Shown one piece after another: positions 53,089 to 62,005 of a stretch of 64,000 bases of DNA; the first letter of the stretch is position 1, and each line of letters begins with the position of its first letter. Origin of the DNA: Streptomyces sp. LBL (GTDB taxonomy: Bacteria > Actinomycetota > Actinomycetes > Streptomycetales > Streptomycetaceae); the NCBI RefSeq assembly GCF_029893585.1, contig NZ_JARXYX010000018.1:124001-188000 (forward strand), written 5' to 3'. The position numbers were made by a program, and so were the translations under genes. Below the pieces are notes generated by a model. That model saw nothing but the letters and a program-made list of their open reading frames with translations, did not search any database and was not told the origin of the DNA.

Positions 53089-53301
53089 ATGCATCCCGAG
53101 ATCCATCTCAGCCTGCACCACTTACGCACCGCCGAACTCCGCGCCCAGGCCGAGGCTCACCGCCTCGCCACCCGCGCCGCCCTCACCACCCACGCCAAGC
53201 CACCGCACGGCTTCCGTACCCGGCTCGGCTGGACCCTCGTAGAGGTGGGCCTGCGTCTCGCGACCCCGAGGCCGACGCTCACCCCCAGCGTTGGCAGCTA
53301 G
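53089..53301 (+). CDS. Short conserved-looking protein, 70 residues
   Basis: MHPEIHLSLHHLRTAELRAQ, basic and Ala/Arg-rich, with one amphipathic helix up to residue 30 and a hydrophobic stretch LGWTLVEVGLRLA near 46-58. It begins 16 bases after the regulator stop on the same strand. Unknown function; small proteins with RxAEL..QA heads are frequent next to such regulators in Streptomyces. Confidence 0.6.
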   Translation: MHPEIHLSLHHLRTAELRAQAEAHRLATRAALTTHAKPPHGFRTRLGWTLVEVGLRLATPRPTLTPSVGS

Positions 53302-53315
53302 TGCCGCGGCACTAG
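53298..53315. terminator. Palindrome after the 70-residue gene
   Basis: CTAGTGCCGCGGCACTAG is a perfect 18-base palindrome overlapping the stop at 53299-53301 (TAG). In RNA it would form a 7-bp stem with a 4-base loop. It may be a terminator or a processing site. Confidence 0.5.
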
Positions 53316-53400
53316 GGACGGAGTCCTCAGCTGGGCCAGGGACGGAGACCCTCAGCGGTCGGGGACCCTCAGCGGTCGCTTCAGCAGCCAGGGACGGAAC
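53316..53400. repeat. Repeats of (C)AGGGACGGA around the S16 protease stop
   Basis: AGGGACGGAGTCCTCAG, CAGGGACGGAGACCCTCAGCGGTC and GGGGACCCTCAGCGGTC occur in tandem, and CAGCCAGGGACGGAAC contains the final codons of the S16 protease gene, whose stop TCA is at 53381-53383. It is again a spacer array sharing the gene's 3' end. Confidence 0.75.
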
Positions 53401-54172
53401 CTTTCCCGCTCTCCAGTGCCGTCAGGGAACTCACCGCGCCCTTGAGCGTGGTCACCGGAATCAGCCGCAGCCCCTTCGGCAGCTCGGCCTTGGCGTCCGA
53501 GCACTCGGCCTTGGGTACCAGGAAGACCGTCGCCCCGTCCCGATGCGCCGCCTGGGTCTTCAGGGCCACTCCCCCGACCGCGCCGACGTCGCCGTCGGCG
53601 TCGATGGTCCCCGTACCGGCGATGGTGCGGCCGCCCGTGAGGTCGCCGTCGCTGCCGTCGCCGTTCAGCTTGTCGATGATGCCCAGGGTGAAGAGGAGAC
53701 CGGCGCTGGGGCCGCCGACGTCGGCGAGCTTCAGCGTGACCTTGACCTTCTTGTCGCTGAGGTGGAGGTACTTCAGCGCGGCCTCGGTCGCGGCGTCCTG
53801 GGACTTCACCATCTCGTCGGTGTTGTGCCGCTCGATCTCCTTGACGCTCTGCCCACTCGGGTAGACCGCGTCGCGCGGCATGACCGCCTGGTCGGTACGG
53901 AACCAGCTGTCGATCACGTCGCCGAGCGAGACGCGGGCGTCCGGGTTGGTCGCCTCGATGGTCGTCATCCGCAACTGGCCCCTGGTGTCACGGGTCGGCG
54001 CACCGGAGACCGTGATCACCGGAGTGCCCTTGTTCTCGCCCAGCACGTTCGCTGTCAGACCGGGTTGCGCGAGCGAGAACGGCAACGGCGCGAACGCCGC
54101 CGTGGCGATCAGAGCCGCGACAGGCAGAGCGCAGACGGCGACGGCCCTGGGGCGTGAGAGACGAGAGAGCAC
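53381..54172 (-). CDS. Secreted Lon-like (S16) serine protease without PDZ domain
   Basis: 263 residues. A signal or anchor segment AVAVCALPVAALIATAAFAPL at 10-30. Lon-type catalytic Ser in GGPSAGLLFTLG and catalytic Lys in GVALKTQAAHRDGA, with the family substrate loop RTIAGTGTIDADGDVGAVGG. Actinobacterial YlbL-like relatives usually have a PDZ domain between the N-terminal and catalytic parts; here the chain goes straight from SLGDVIDSWFRTD to the catalytic part, so the PDZ seems absent. It probably cleaves envelope proteins outside the cell. Confidence 0.85.
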   Translation of the reverse strand: MLSRLSRPRAVAVCALPVAALIATAAFAPLPFSLAQPGLTANVLGENKGTPVITVSGAPTRDTRGQLRMTTIEATNPDARVSLGDVIDSWFRTDQAVMPRDAVYPSGQSVKEIERHNTDEMVKSQDAATEAALKYLHLSDKKVKVTLKLADVGGPSAGLLFTLGIIDKLNGDGSDGDLTGGRTIAGTGTIDADGDVGAVGGVALKTQAAHRDGATVFLVPKAECSDAKAELPKGLRLIPVTTLKGAVSSLTALESGKGSVPGC

Positions 54173-54401
54173 GAGGTCAATCTAACGCGGAGGTGGATTC
54201 CGACCAGGCGCAGGTCACCCGAGCCCGACCTGCCCGCGCCGACCCCCGGCACCGGCTCACTCCCGGAGTCCCCGGAGGCCGTCTGCGCCCGGGACCCCGA
54301 CACCTCGCGCACATGGACGTTGACCGGCACACCCCGTGCCCCGCTCGGCGAAACACCGGCGCAGAGCCTCAGCGAACGTCAGCGCAGAACCTCAGCCAAC
54401 G

Positions 54402-55043
54402 TCAGCGCAGAGCCTCCGCGACCTCTCGCGCCGCGTCCACCACCCGCGGCCCCACCCTCTCCGGCACCGCGTCCGCCAGCATCACGACCCCCACGCTGCC
54501 CTCGACTCCCGTGACGCCGACCAGAGGAGCCGCCGCGCCACTCGCCCCGGCCTCCAGCTCCCCGTGCGTCAACGTGTAGCCCGGCTCATCCAGCATCTGC
54601 TGCCGCGCGGCGAGTATCGCCCTCCCCGCGGCCCCCCGCTCCAACGGATGCCGGAACCCCGCCCGGTAGGCGACGTGATACTCCGTCCACGTGGGCTCGA
54701 CGACCGCCACAGCCAACGCGTCCGACCCGTCCACCAGGGTCAGATGGGCCGTCGCCCCGATATCCTCGGCCAGTGACCGCAACGCGGGCAGCGCGGCCTC
54801 CCGGACCAGCGGATGCACCTGGTGTCCCAGCCGTAGCACCCCGAGTCCTACCCGGGCCCGTCCGCCCAGGTCACGTCGTACGAGCGCATGCTGCTCCAGC
54901 GTGGCGAGCAACCGGTAGACGACGGTCCGGTTCACGCCCAGTTTGTGGGAAAGCTCGGTGACGGTCAGCCCGTGGTCCGTTTCGGCCAGCAGCTTGAGGA
55001 CCCTGAGGCCCCGATCGAGCGTCTGAGAAGTCTCCGCGGTCAC
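54402..55043 (-). CDS. IclR family transcriptional regulator
   Basis: 213 residues from the GTG at 55043, preferred because AAGGAG lies 8 bases ahead. The HTH is TLDRGLRVLKLLAETDHGL, then ELSHKLGVNRTVVYRLLATLEQ. The ligand-binding GAF-like domain has LVREAALPALRSLAEDIGATAHL and GAAGRAILAARQ. IclR proteins regulate catabolic genes; the target is not evident. It lies 229 bases from the S16 protease. Confidence 0.88.
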   Translation of the reverse strand: MTAETSQTLDRGLRVLKLLAETDHGLTVTELSHKLGVNRTVVYRLLATLEQHALVRRDLGGRARVGLGVLRLGHQVHPLVREAALPALRSLAEDIGATAHLTLVDGSDALAVAVVEPTWTEYHVAYRAGFRHPLERGAAGRAILAARQQMLDEPGYTLTHGELEAGASGAAAPLVGVTGVEGSVGVVMLADAVPERVGPRVVDAAREVAEALR

Positions 55044-55592
55044 GACGCCCACTCCTTAAGTGGTGAGGTCGGCAGCCCCCTCGTGGCGGATGCGTCGCCG
55101 AGTCCCGTCGGCGACGCGCTTCAGAGGCCGCCGATCGGCCGGCGACCCGGCCTGTCCGGGCCGCGTCGCTTCACGGCTGCGCTCCGCGGCGGCGCTGCCA
55201 CGGGGCGTATGCGTAGCGGGACATTAGCGAAGCCCGTTCGCTGAGCGGAAGGCTCCGTCCAGAATCCGGGCAGTGACCGATGCGGAGTGTCTCTGTTTGT
55301 CCTGATATGAGCGGCCCGCACACGCGGTGTACACGACCTCTGCACTCAGGGCACACACCCGAGGTCACGCCACCCGCGCACACCCCGCACGTCCCGCGCG
55401 CCCGCCCACCATGTCCCGGACCACCTGATATATCCGAAGCCGCGCGCACCCGATACACCCCGCACGCCACGCATCCCCGCGTCCCGCACTCCCGCGCCCC
55501 AGCGCACCCGATACGCCCCCGTAAGCCACGCACGCCCCGTGCGCCCCCAGTCCCGGATGCGGCGCCCCCAGCCCCGGCGACGGCGCCCGAGG
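55044..55592. other. Gene-free, C-rich low-complexity spacer
   Basis: About 550 bases without a supported gene, between iclR and the helicase stop. From 55310 to 55570 the plus strand is rich in CCCGCACxCC and CCCGCGCxCC motifs (CACCCGATACACCCCGCACG, CGCACCCGATACGCC), and reads CA/CG-rich dinucleotides with near-repeats of 18-20 bases. 55053-55150 has the iclR upstream region. No tRNA or RNA structure is seen beyond possible hairpins. Confidence 0.4.
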
Positions 55593-57383
55593 TCACCGCA
55601 TCCGGGTCGCCCACTCCTGCACCTTGGCGATCCGCTGCCGCAGCTGCCCGGCCGTGGCCTCGGCGCTCGCGGGCCCGCCGCACACCCGGCGCAGCTCGGT
55701 GTGGATGACCCCGTGCGGCTTGCCGCTCTGATGGACGTACGCGCCGACCATCGTGTTGAGCTGCTTGCGCAGCTCCATCATCTCCTTGTGCGAGACCACC
55801 GGCCGCCGCTCGGCGGGCAGTTCGAGCAGGTCGGCCTCCTCGTCCGGCTTCTTGCGGCTGTGCGCGATCTGGCGGGCCTGCCGCTTCTGGAGCAGCATCT
55901 GGACCTGGTCGGGCTCCAGCAGCCCCGGGATCCCGAGGTAGTCCTGCTCCTCCTCGCTCCCCGGGCGGGCCTGCATGCCGAACTCGGCACCGTCGTAGAG
56001 CACACGGTCGAAGACGGCCTCGGACTCCAGCGCCTCGAAGGAGAACTGCTCCTGCTCGCCGGTGTCCTCGTCCTCCTCCTTGTTCGCCTCCTCCATCTCC
56101 TTCTCGGACTCGGCGTACGGGTCCTCCTCGCCCTCCTTCTTCGGCTTGTCGAGGGCGTGGTCCCGTTCCACCTCCATCTCGTTGGCGAAGGTGAGCAGGT
56201 CGGGGACGGTCGGCAGGAAGACGGAGGCGGTCTCACCGCGCCGCCGGGACCGTACGAAACGCCCCACGGCCTGGGCGAAGAACAACGGAGTGGAGATGGT
56301 CGTGGCGTACACCCCGACCGCGAGCCGCGGCACGTCGACGCCTTCCGACACCATCCGCACCGCGACCATCCACCGGTCGTTGCCGGCGCTGAAGTCGTCG
56401 ATCCGCTGGGACGCGCCGGTGTCGTCGGACAGCACGAGGGTCGCCTTGTTGCCGGTGATCTCGCGGATGAGTTTGGCGTACGCGCGGGCGGAGTCCTGAT
56501 CGGAGGCGATGACCAGCGCACCCGCGTCCGGGATGGCCTTCCGGACCTCCGTCAGCCGCTGGTCGGCGGCGCGCAGCACGCTCGGCATCCACTCGCCGCG
56601 CGGATCCAGCGCCGTACGCCACGCCTGGCTGACCGCGTCCTTGGTCATCGGCTCGCCCAGCCGGGCGGCGATCTCGTCGCCCGCCTTGGTCCGCCACCGC
56701 ATGTTGCCGCTGTAGGAGAGGAAGATGACGGGCCGGACGACCCCGTCCGACAGCGCGCTTCCATACCCGTAGGTGAAATCGGCGGCGGACCGCCGGATCC
56801 CGTCGTTCCCCTCCTCGTACGTCACGAAGGGGATCGGGTTGGTGTCGGACCGGAAGGGCGTTCCGGTGAGGGTGAGTCGCCGGGTGGCCGGCTCGAAGGC
56901 CTCGAGACAGGCCTCGCCCCAGGACTTGGAATCGCCGGCGTGGTGGATCTCGTCGAGGATGACGAGGGTCTTGCGCTGCTCGACGCGGTTGCGGTGCAGC
57001 ATGGGCCGTACGCCGACACCGGCGTACGTGACCGCGATGCCGTGGTAGTCCTTGCCGATCGGACCCGCGCTGTACTCCGGGTCCAGCTTGATCCCCACCC
57101 GCGCCGCGGCTTCCGCCCACTGCTTCTTCAGATGCTCGGTCGGCGCGACCACGGTGATCTGCTGCACGACATGGTGGTGCAGCAGCCAGGACGCCAACGT
57201 CAGCGCGAACGTGGTCTTCCCGGCGCCGGGCGTCGCGACGGCGAGGAAGTCACGCGGCTGTTCCTGGACGTACTTCTCCATCGCCCCTTGCTGCCAGGCG
57301 CGCAGCTTGCTGGCGGTGCCCCAGGGGGCGCGGCCGGGGAAGGCGGGCGAGAGGTGGTGGGAGGAGGCGGCGGTGGTAGTCAC
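55593..57383 (-). CDS. DEAD/DEAH-box (SF2) helicase
   Basis: 596 residues. Motif I is ATPGAGKTTFAL near 50-60, Ia is VVAPTEHLKKQW, motif II is DEIHH, motif III is LTGTPFRSD, and motif VI is QAVGRFVRSRR. The middle contains an acidic linker (KEGEEDPYAESEKEMEEANKEE-like). Relatives are Streptomyces core helicases of unknown target, related to the UvsW/RapA/type III restriction helicase branch. The C-terminal domain is basic and helical. Cytosolic. Confidence 0.9.
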   Translation of the reverse strand: MTTTAASSHHLSPAFPGRAPWGTASKLRAWQQGAMEKYVQEQPRDFLAVATPGAGKTTFALTLASWLLHHHVVQQITVVAPTEHLKKQWAEAAARVGIKLDPEYSAGPIGKDYHGIAVTYAGVGVRPMLHRNRVEQRKTLVILDEIHHAGDSKSWGEACLEAFEPATRRLTLTGTPFRSDTNPIPFVTYEEGNDGIRRSAADFTYGYGSALSDGVVRPVIFLSYSGNMRWRTKAGDEIAARLGEPMTKDAVSQAWRTALDPRGEWMPSVLRAADQRLTEVRKAIPDAGALVIASDQDSARAYAKLIREITGNKATLVLSDDTGASQRIDDFSAGNDRWMVAVRMVSEGVDVPRLAVGVYATTISTPLFFAQAVGRFVRSRRRGETASVFLPTVPDLLTFANEMEVERDHALDKPKKEGEEDPYAESEKEMEEANKEEDEDTGEQEQFSFEALESEAVFDRVLYDGAEFGMQARPGSEEEQDYLGIPGLLEPDQVQMLLQKRQARQIAHSRKKPDEEADLLELPAERRPVVSHKEMMELRKQLNTMVGAYVHQSGKPHGVIHTELRRVCGGPASAEATAGQLRQRIAKVQEWATRMR

Positions 57384-57614
57384 GGTCTCCGTCGGGTGGG
57401 TCGGTTGGGTCGGGTGGGCCGAAGGTGAGGGGCCGCGCGAAGCGCGTCGAGCAGGGCGGCGGTGGGTGACGGGCGGGCGGCTCGGCGAACGGTGGGGGGT
57501 GCTCGGCTGCGTAGGACAACCGGGCCACTACATATGACAACCGGGCCACCCTACCGGCGGCCCGGTGGCGTTCATGTTCGGACGAGGCGGGGTGGCCCAC
57601 AGGTGGGACTCACG

Positions 57615-57998
57615 TCACATGGACTCGTGGAGGGCTCTCAGCCGCCGGGCGATCAGTCCCAGATCGTCCAAGCCGCCCGACGCCACCTCGATGACGAGTT
57701 TGTACGCCTCGTCCTGGTCGACGCCGACCATCTCCGTGCCGTTGAAGTCGAGGAACACGACCGTGGACATCCACGCCATGCGCTTGTTGCCGTCCACCAG
57801 AGGGTGGTTGACGGCGAGCGACTGAAGCAGGGCGGCGGCCTTCTCGAACAGGTCCGTGTACGCCTCGACGCCGAACATCTGGGACTGCGGGCGATGCACG
57901 GCCGAGCTGAGCAGGCCCAGATCGCGCACGGCGACCTTCTGCCCCGCGCAGGCCAGCTCTGCCAGGTCCAGGACCTCCTGGACCGTGAGGTACTTCAT
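57615..57998 (-). CDS. Doc toxin (Fic fold)
   Basis: 127 residues. The Fic motif is HPLVDGNKRMAW at His65-Trp76, with His65 catalytic. The N-terminal MKYLTVQEVLDLAELAC is typical of Doc. Doc toxins phosphorylate EF-Tu and stop translation. The ATG (57998) abuts the TAG of the antitoxin gene upstream, so it is co-translated. Confidence 0.88.
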   Translation of the reverse strand: MKYLTVQEVLDLAELACAGQKVAVRDLGLLSSAVHRPQSQMFGVEAYTDLFEKAAALLQSLAVNHPLVDGNKRMAWMSTVVFLDFNGTEMVGVDQDEAYKLVIEVASGGLDDLGLIARRLRALHESM

Positions 57999-58202
57999 CT
58001 ACTCCCCCAGCCGCCGCAACAGGTCGGCATGAGCCGCCGCGTACTTCGCCCCGAGGCGACGCACCGTCGTCCGGTCCGCCTCCTGCTCCAGATACCGGTC
58101 GACCGCCTGAAGCACTATGGCGTGCATGCTGCGCCCCTCTTCTTCGGCGCGCAGCTTGAGCGCCTCCTGCTGGTCGTCACGCAGACGAAGATTCATAGCC
58201 AT
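57999..58202 (-). CDS. Antitoxin for the Doc toxin
   Basis: 67 residues. The N-terminal ribbon-helix-helix, MNLRLRDDQQEALKLRAEEEG, then MHAIVLQAVDRYLEQEAD, is of the Arc/CopG class, and the C-terminal helix would bind and inhibit the toxin. The start MAMNLRL at 58202 is the longest choice. Genes overlap at TAGATG. It likely represses its own promoter. Confidence 0.8.
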   Translation of the reverse strand: MAMNLRLRDDQQEALKLRAEEEGRSMHAIVLQAVDRYLEQEADRTTVRRLGAKYAAAHADLLRRLGE

Positions 58203-58226
58203 ACCATGACGGTACCAAAAGTGGGG

Positions 58227-59747
58227 TCACTGTGGTACCGCGCATTCCTGTGCGGGCCGCACCCGCGCAGTCACCCAGGCCCCCGCCAACGCCACCCCCG
58301 CCATCGGCAGGAACACCGCCACGAAGGCGGCAGGATGCGCACCGGACGCCTGCGCCGCCGTATGGCTCACCATGCCGCCGCCCAGCGCCGCGAAGGCCGC
58401 GCCGCCCGCGGACAGCAGGACGATATTGGACAGGCCGTCGGATATCTGGAGCGCGGCGGAGTTGCTGCCGGCCTCCTCCGGGGCGGAGAGCTGGAGCAGG
58501 AGCACGCTGGTGGAGGAGATCACCAGCCCCATCCCGAAGCACCCGAATCCCCAGGCGACGGCGACGGTCCAGGCCGGCACGGACTCGATCAGCACACTGG
58601 GCGCGGTGGCGATCGCGGTGGCGACCAGCACCATGCCCAGCGTCATCAGCCGTTCCCGGTACGGCTCCACGCGCGGCCTCGACTGCACCCACGAGGCCAG
58701 CGCCCACGTGCCGCCGCCCGCCGCGAGCGAGAGCCCGGCCAGCGTCGGGGACAGCCCGCGCTGGGTGACCAGCATCAGCGGCACGAAGGACTCGGCCGAG
58801 ATGAAGGACCCGGCGGCGACCCCGCGCAGCAGTACGACGGAGGGCAGCCCGCGCGCCGCCCGGTAGGTGCCGCGGGGCAGCAGCCCCCGGGCCGCCGGTA
58901 CGAGCAGCGCGGCGCCCGCGAGGCCGGGGACCCACGAGATCCACCGCAGGTCCTGGGCGGCGTACTGGAGCAGTCCGGCGCCGAGGAAGATACCCAGGGC
59001 GAGCCGGATGCGGCGAAGGTCGAAGGACGCCACCGGCTCGCCCTCCCCTCCCCCGCCCACGGGACCGGCCGCCCGCCGCCGTATCTGCGGCAGCGCGAGT
59101 GCCAGGGGGAACACGACCAGCACCGGGATGCCGACGAACACCCAGCGCCAGCCGAGATGTTCGGTCACCGCGCCCGAGGCGAGCGGCCCGACGATGGAAG
59201 GGACGACCCAACTCGCGGCGAACGCCGCCATGATGGCCGGACGCAACCGCTCCGGATACGCCCGCCCCACGACGACGTACAACGCGACGATCACCAATCC
59301 CCCGCCGAGCCCCTGCACGGCCCGCCCGACGATGAACAACCACATCGCACCGGCCGTCCCGGACACCACCAACCCGGCGGCAAAGCAACCGATCCCCGTG
59401 GTCAACGCCCCGAGCGGCCCCCGCCGGTCCGACCACTGCCCGGCGAGCACCATCCCGAACAGACTGGTCGTGAAGTATCCCGAGAACGCGAACGCGTACA
59501 ACGACACCCCGTTCAGCTCCCGCGCCGCAACAGGCATCGCCGTCCCCACGGCCGTCGCCTCGAAGGCGATCAGCAGCACGACGGAGACGATCCCGACGCT
59601 GAGCGCCCGATACGCCCGCCCGAGCACACCCTCACCGGCTCCGGCGGTTCCAGGTACGGCTCCGGCGGCGGCTTCGTCCACGACTGCGGCGGATCGGGCG
59701 GCGGCTTCCTCTGCGACTGCGGCGTCGCGCGGCTCAAGGGCGGTCAT
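58227..59747 (-). CDS. MFS transporter (DHA2/EmrB-type)
   Basis: 506 residues from the ATG at 59747. Fourteen-helix architecture is suggested: ALSVGIVSVVLLIAFEATAVGTAMPVA as helix 1 with the AxVxxAMP family motif, QWSDRRGPLGALTTGIGCF with DRRG, then WLFIVGRAVQGLGGGLV. Probably an efflux protein for drugs or a secreted metabolite. A Glu/Ala-rich cytosolic N-terminus is present. The stop is near the antitoxin start, 24 bases away, on the same strand. Confidence 0.88.
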   Translation of the reverse strand: MTALEPRDAAVAEEAAARSAAVVDEAAAGAVPGTAGAGEGVLGRAYRALSVGIVSVVLLIAFEATAVGTAMPVAARELNGVSLYAFAFSGYFTTSLFGMVLAGQWSDRRGPLGALTTGIGCFAAGLVVSGTAGAMWLFIVGRAVQGLGGGLVIVALYVVVGRAYPERLRPAIMAAFAASWVVPSIVGPLASGAVTEHLGWRWVFVGIPVLVVFPLALALPQIRRRAAGPVGGGGEGEPVASFDLRRIRLALGIFLGAGLLQYAAQDLRWISWVPGLAGAALLVPAARGLLPRGTYRAARGLPSVVLLRGVAAGSFISAESFVPLMLVTQRGLSPTLAGLSLAAGGGTWALASWVQSRPRVEPYRERLMTLGMVLVATAIATAPSVLIESVPAWTVAVAWGFGCFGMGLVISSTSVLLLQLSAPEEAGSNSAALQISDGLSNIVLLSAGGAAFAALGGGMVSHTAAQASGAHPAAFVAVFLPMAGVALAGAWVTARVRPAQECAVPQ

Positions 59748-59921
59748 GCTGGCCAGGGTAAGGTGCACGGACCGCTTTGACCCCTGTCCTGAGTCGTCGC
59801 CGACCTGGGACCTTGGTCGTAGGTCACCCGTTTCATGAACGGCGTATGGCAGTCGCATTGCAGTCCCCACGGTTCCCTTGAGCCTGCCCTTCACCGCGCC
59901 TTACGGTCTTTTCGACAACAC

Positions 59922-59993
59922 GGCCGTGTGCCCGAGTGGTTCAGGGACTCGCCTGCAAAGCGAGTTACGCGGGTTCGATTCCCGCCACGGCCT
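59922..59993 (+). tRNA. tRNA-Cys (anticodon GCA)
   Basis: 72 nt. The acceptor stem is GGCCGTG/CACGGCC with discriminator T. The anticodon stem is CTCGC/GCGAG around the loop CTGCAAA, giving anticodon GCA. The T arm is GCGGG-TTCGATT-CCCGC. It likely marks the attachment side of the decayed element that follows; its 3' end is a common integrase target. Confidence 0.95.
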
Positions 59994-60015
59994 CTACCCG
60001 CCTGACCAGGCAGAA

Positions 60016-60052
60016 CGAAAGGGCGGCGCCCCGGAAGGGTGCCGCCCTTTCG
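60016..60052. terminator. Terminator after tRNA-Cys
   Basis: CGAAAGGGCGGC (60016-60027) and GCCGCCCTTTCG (60041-60052) pair fully; the inner part GCC-N7-GGT extends the stem with a G-U. It lies 23 bases after the tRNA. Confidence 0.85.
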
Positions 60053-60057
60053 GTCCT

Positions 60058-60080
60058 CCGTCTCAGTTACCGTCTCAGTT
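60058..60080. repeat. Duplicated 11-mer CCGTCTCAGTT spanning a stop codon
   Basis: CCGTCTCAGTT at 60058-60068 is repeated at 60070-60080. The second copy holds TCA (60075-60077), the stop of the gene at 60075-60668, so once again the spacer copies the gene's last bases. Confidence 0.75.
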
Positions 60081-60668
60081 GGGGCGTGGGACGGCATCAT
60101 TGCCCTGCAATGACTCGCTCACAGCATCAATCAGGTCGCTGTGCACACGTCCGAGTGTGTACCTCTGCTGCTCCTCACGAGCCCGCCACTCAGCCCTGGT
60201 TTCCTCCGTCGCCGTCATGATGCCGTCGGCCCACTCCTTAATCCCTTCGTGGTACTGCTCGATCAACTGCCAGAGCTGACGTGCCGCCTGATGCACCCGA
60301 GCGGGTCCGAGGAGACGGAGGGGGAAGTAGGCCCCCCGAATCTCGTTCATGCACGAGCTATAGGCGCTCCAGACGTCGGTTGATGCCTCGATCTCCAGGT
60401 CGAACATGCGCGTGACGTCGGACGCGGCGATGGTGAACCTGTCATAGACCTCAAGCATGAGGACCGCCGCACGCTTCCTCTCGTCCCGCAACCAGTGGTC
60501 GTGCTGAGCACGCTCCTGGGTTCGTGCCTGTTCGATAGTCGCGCGCGCCGTGGTCTCCGCCCCCATACGCGCCCCACGGACCGCAGCCAGTCCGCCCATG
60601 GCTGCGCCGCCAAGCGCCCCGACCAGTCCGACGCCCGCCGTCACTAACGCCACAAGTCCTTCGTCCAT
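60075..60668 (-). CDS. Membrane-anchored protein of unknown function
   Basis: 197 residues from the ATG at 60668 (MDEGLVALVTAGVGLVGALGG). A Gly-rich hydrophobic N-terminal segment, ALVTAGVGLVGALGGAAMGGLA, anchors the protein. A coiled-coil region follows, TTARATIEQARTQERAQHDHWLRDERKRAAV, then helical Trp-rich parts (LWQLIEQYHEGIKEW). The sequence is a recurring Streptomyces type of unknown role. It lies between tRNA-Cys and the integrase and may belong to the element. Confidence 0.7.
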   Translation of the reverse strand: MDEGLVALVTAGVGLVGALGGAAMGGLAAVRGARMGAETTARATIEQARTQERAQHDHWLRDERKRAAVLMLEVYDRFTIAASDVTRMFDLEIEASTDVWSAYSSCMNEIRGAYFPLRLLGPARVHQAARQLWQLIEQYHEGIKEWADGIMTATEETRAEWRAREEQQRYTLGRVHSDLIDAVSESLQGNDAVPRPN

Positions 60669-60764
60669 AACGGCAGGATGTCGCGGCTTGAGACCGGATG
60701 CGCACGAATTTGGGCAGGTTGGCCCGGACCTCTCACATCGAAGAACTGCGGCCCGCAACCGCCC

Positions 60765-62005
60765 CTACCCAGCCCGCACGGCCTTCCCAGCGGCTCCATC
60801 GTCATCATCGTCCGGTCGGCCCGTCTCGGGCTTCCAGATCAGGCCGTCCACCTGCTTCGCGATGTCCGTCCGCACGGCGTCCACCATGTGCTGATAGCGA
60901 GCAGCCATGGCCGTGGTCGACCATCCCATGAGGCCCATGACGGCGCGCTCGGGGACACCGAGGATGAGTAGGACCGTGGCGGCCGTGTGGCGCGCGTCGT
61001 GCAGTCGCCCGTCCCGCACCTTGGCCTCTGCCAGAAGAGCCTTCCACTCGGCCCAGTCCCGGCGGTGGGACGGGCTACGCCCGTGTTCATCGGCGAAGAC
61101 CAACCCGTTCTCCTCCCAGCGCTTCCCGGCCGCCGCCCGCTCCCCTTCCTGTGCCTTGAGGTGGGCACGGAGCAGGTCAACGAGTTGTTCGGGGAGACCG
61201 ACGGCGCGACGGCCGGCACGCGACTTGGTGGTGGACAGCTCCGGGTTCGTGCGACGCCGCTGCGGGCAGTACCCGGCGGCCTTGCGCCCGCAAGGATCCA
61301 CGCACCCGTGGGCATACTGCGGCCGGTGTCGACTACGCCGGACCACAAGGAACCCACCGTCAAGGTCCACGTCCTCCCACCTCAGACCGAGCACTTCCCC
61401 TTGGCCAGCCCGAGGGCGAGGGCGACGGCCCAGCGAGCGGAGTTGCGGTGCTGGTCAGCGGCCTTGAGCAACCGCTGTACCTCTTGGACGCTGTAGGGCT
61501 CCACCTCGTACTCCCCCGTCTTCGGGGCCTTGGCCAACTGAACGGGGTTCTTGCCGAGATGCCCTCGCCGTATGGCTTCATTAAGGGCGGTTCGGAAGGT
61601 GCGATGCACCTGGTGGGCGGTCCCGGGCTTGCTGCCGTTGGCCTGCATGTTCGCGTAGAACACCTCGATGTGCTCGGGCTTGAGCCTGTCGAGACGGTGA
61701 GCCCCCAAGCCTGGGATCAGGTGCTTCCGCACGGCGACGCGGTACCCAACCATCGTGTTGTCGTTGACCGCGAGGGGTGCAACGTTCTCGATCCAGTGCG
61801 TCAGCCATGTCTTGACCGTCCACGCCTTGCCCGGCTTCCGCACCGTCTTGGCGTCTCGCTGCTTCTCCAACTCGCGTACAGCGGCCGTCACTTCGGCGCG
61901 GGTCTTGCGTTCAACGTGTCGGCGGTCCCGGGATGGATACCGGGGCAACGGGCTGTCCTGTCCGGGAGTGCCGCCGCTCCGGCCGTCGTCAAGCGGCTTG
62001 GTGTG
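60765..62005 (-). pseudogene. Tyrosine recombinase (phage-type integrase) split by a frameshift
   Basis: Two overlapping frames. The N-terminal part reads VKTWLTHWIENVAPLAV, DRLKPEHIEVFYANMQANG and RRGHLGKNPVQLAKAP (core-binding) and ends at 61382. The catalytic part, from about 61400, reads LGLRWEDVDLDGG (Arg of the box I pair), LHDARHTAATVLLILGV (HxxR) and GWSTTAMAARYQHM (Tyr). At about 61403 the frames differ by one base: between CTG and CAAGGGGAAGTG two bases stand where three are needed, so a 1-bp deletion breaks the gene. The N-terminus before about 61890 is also unclear. Sequencing error cannot be excluded. Confidence 0.75.

Noticed and set aside
55280-55708. Pro/Thr/Arg-rich ORF upstream of the helicase gene end
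   Set aside because: Composition follows the C-rich repeat, there is no ribosome site, and it overlaps the helicase 3' end.
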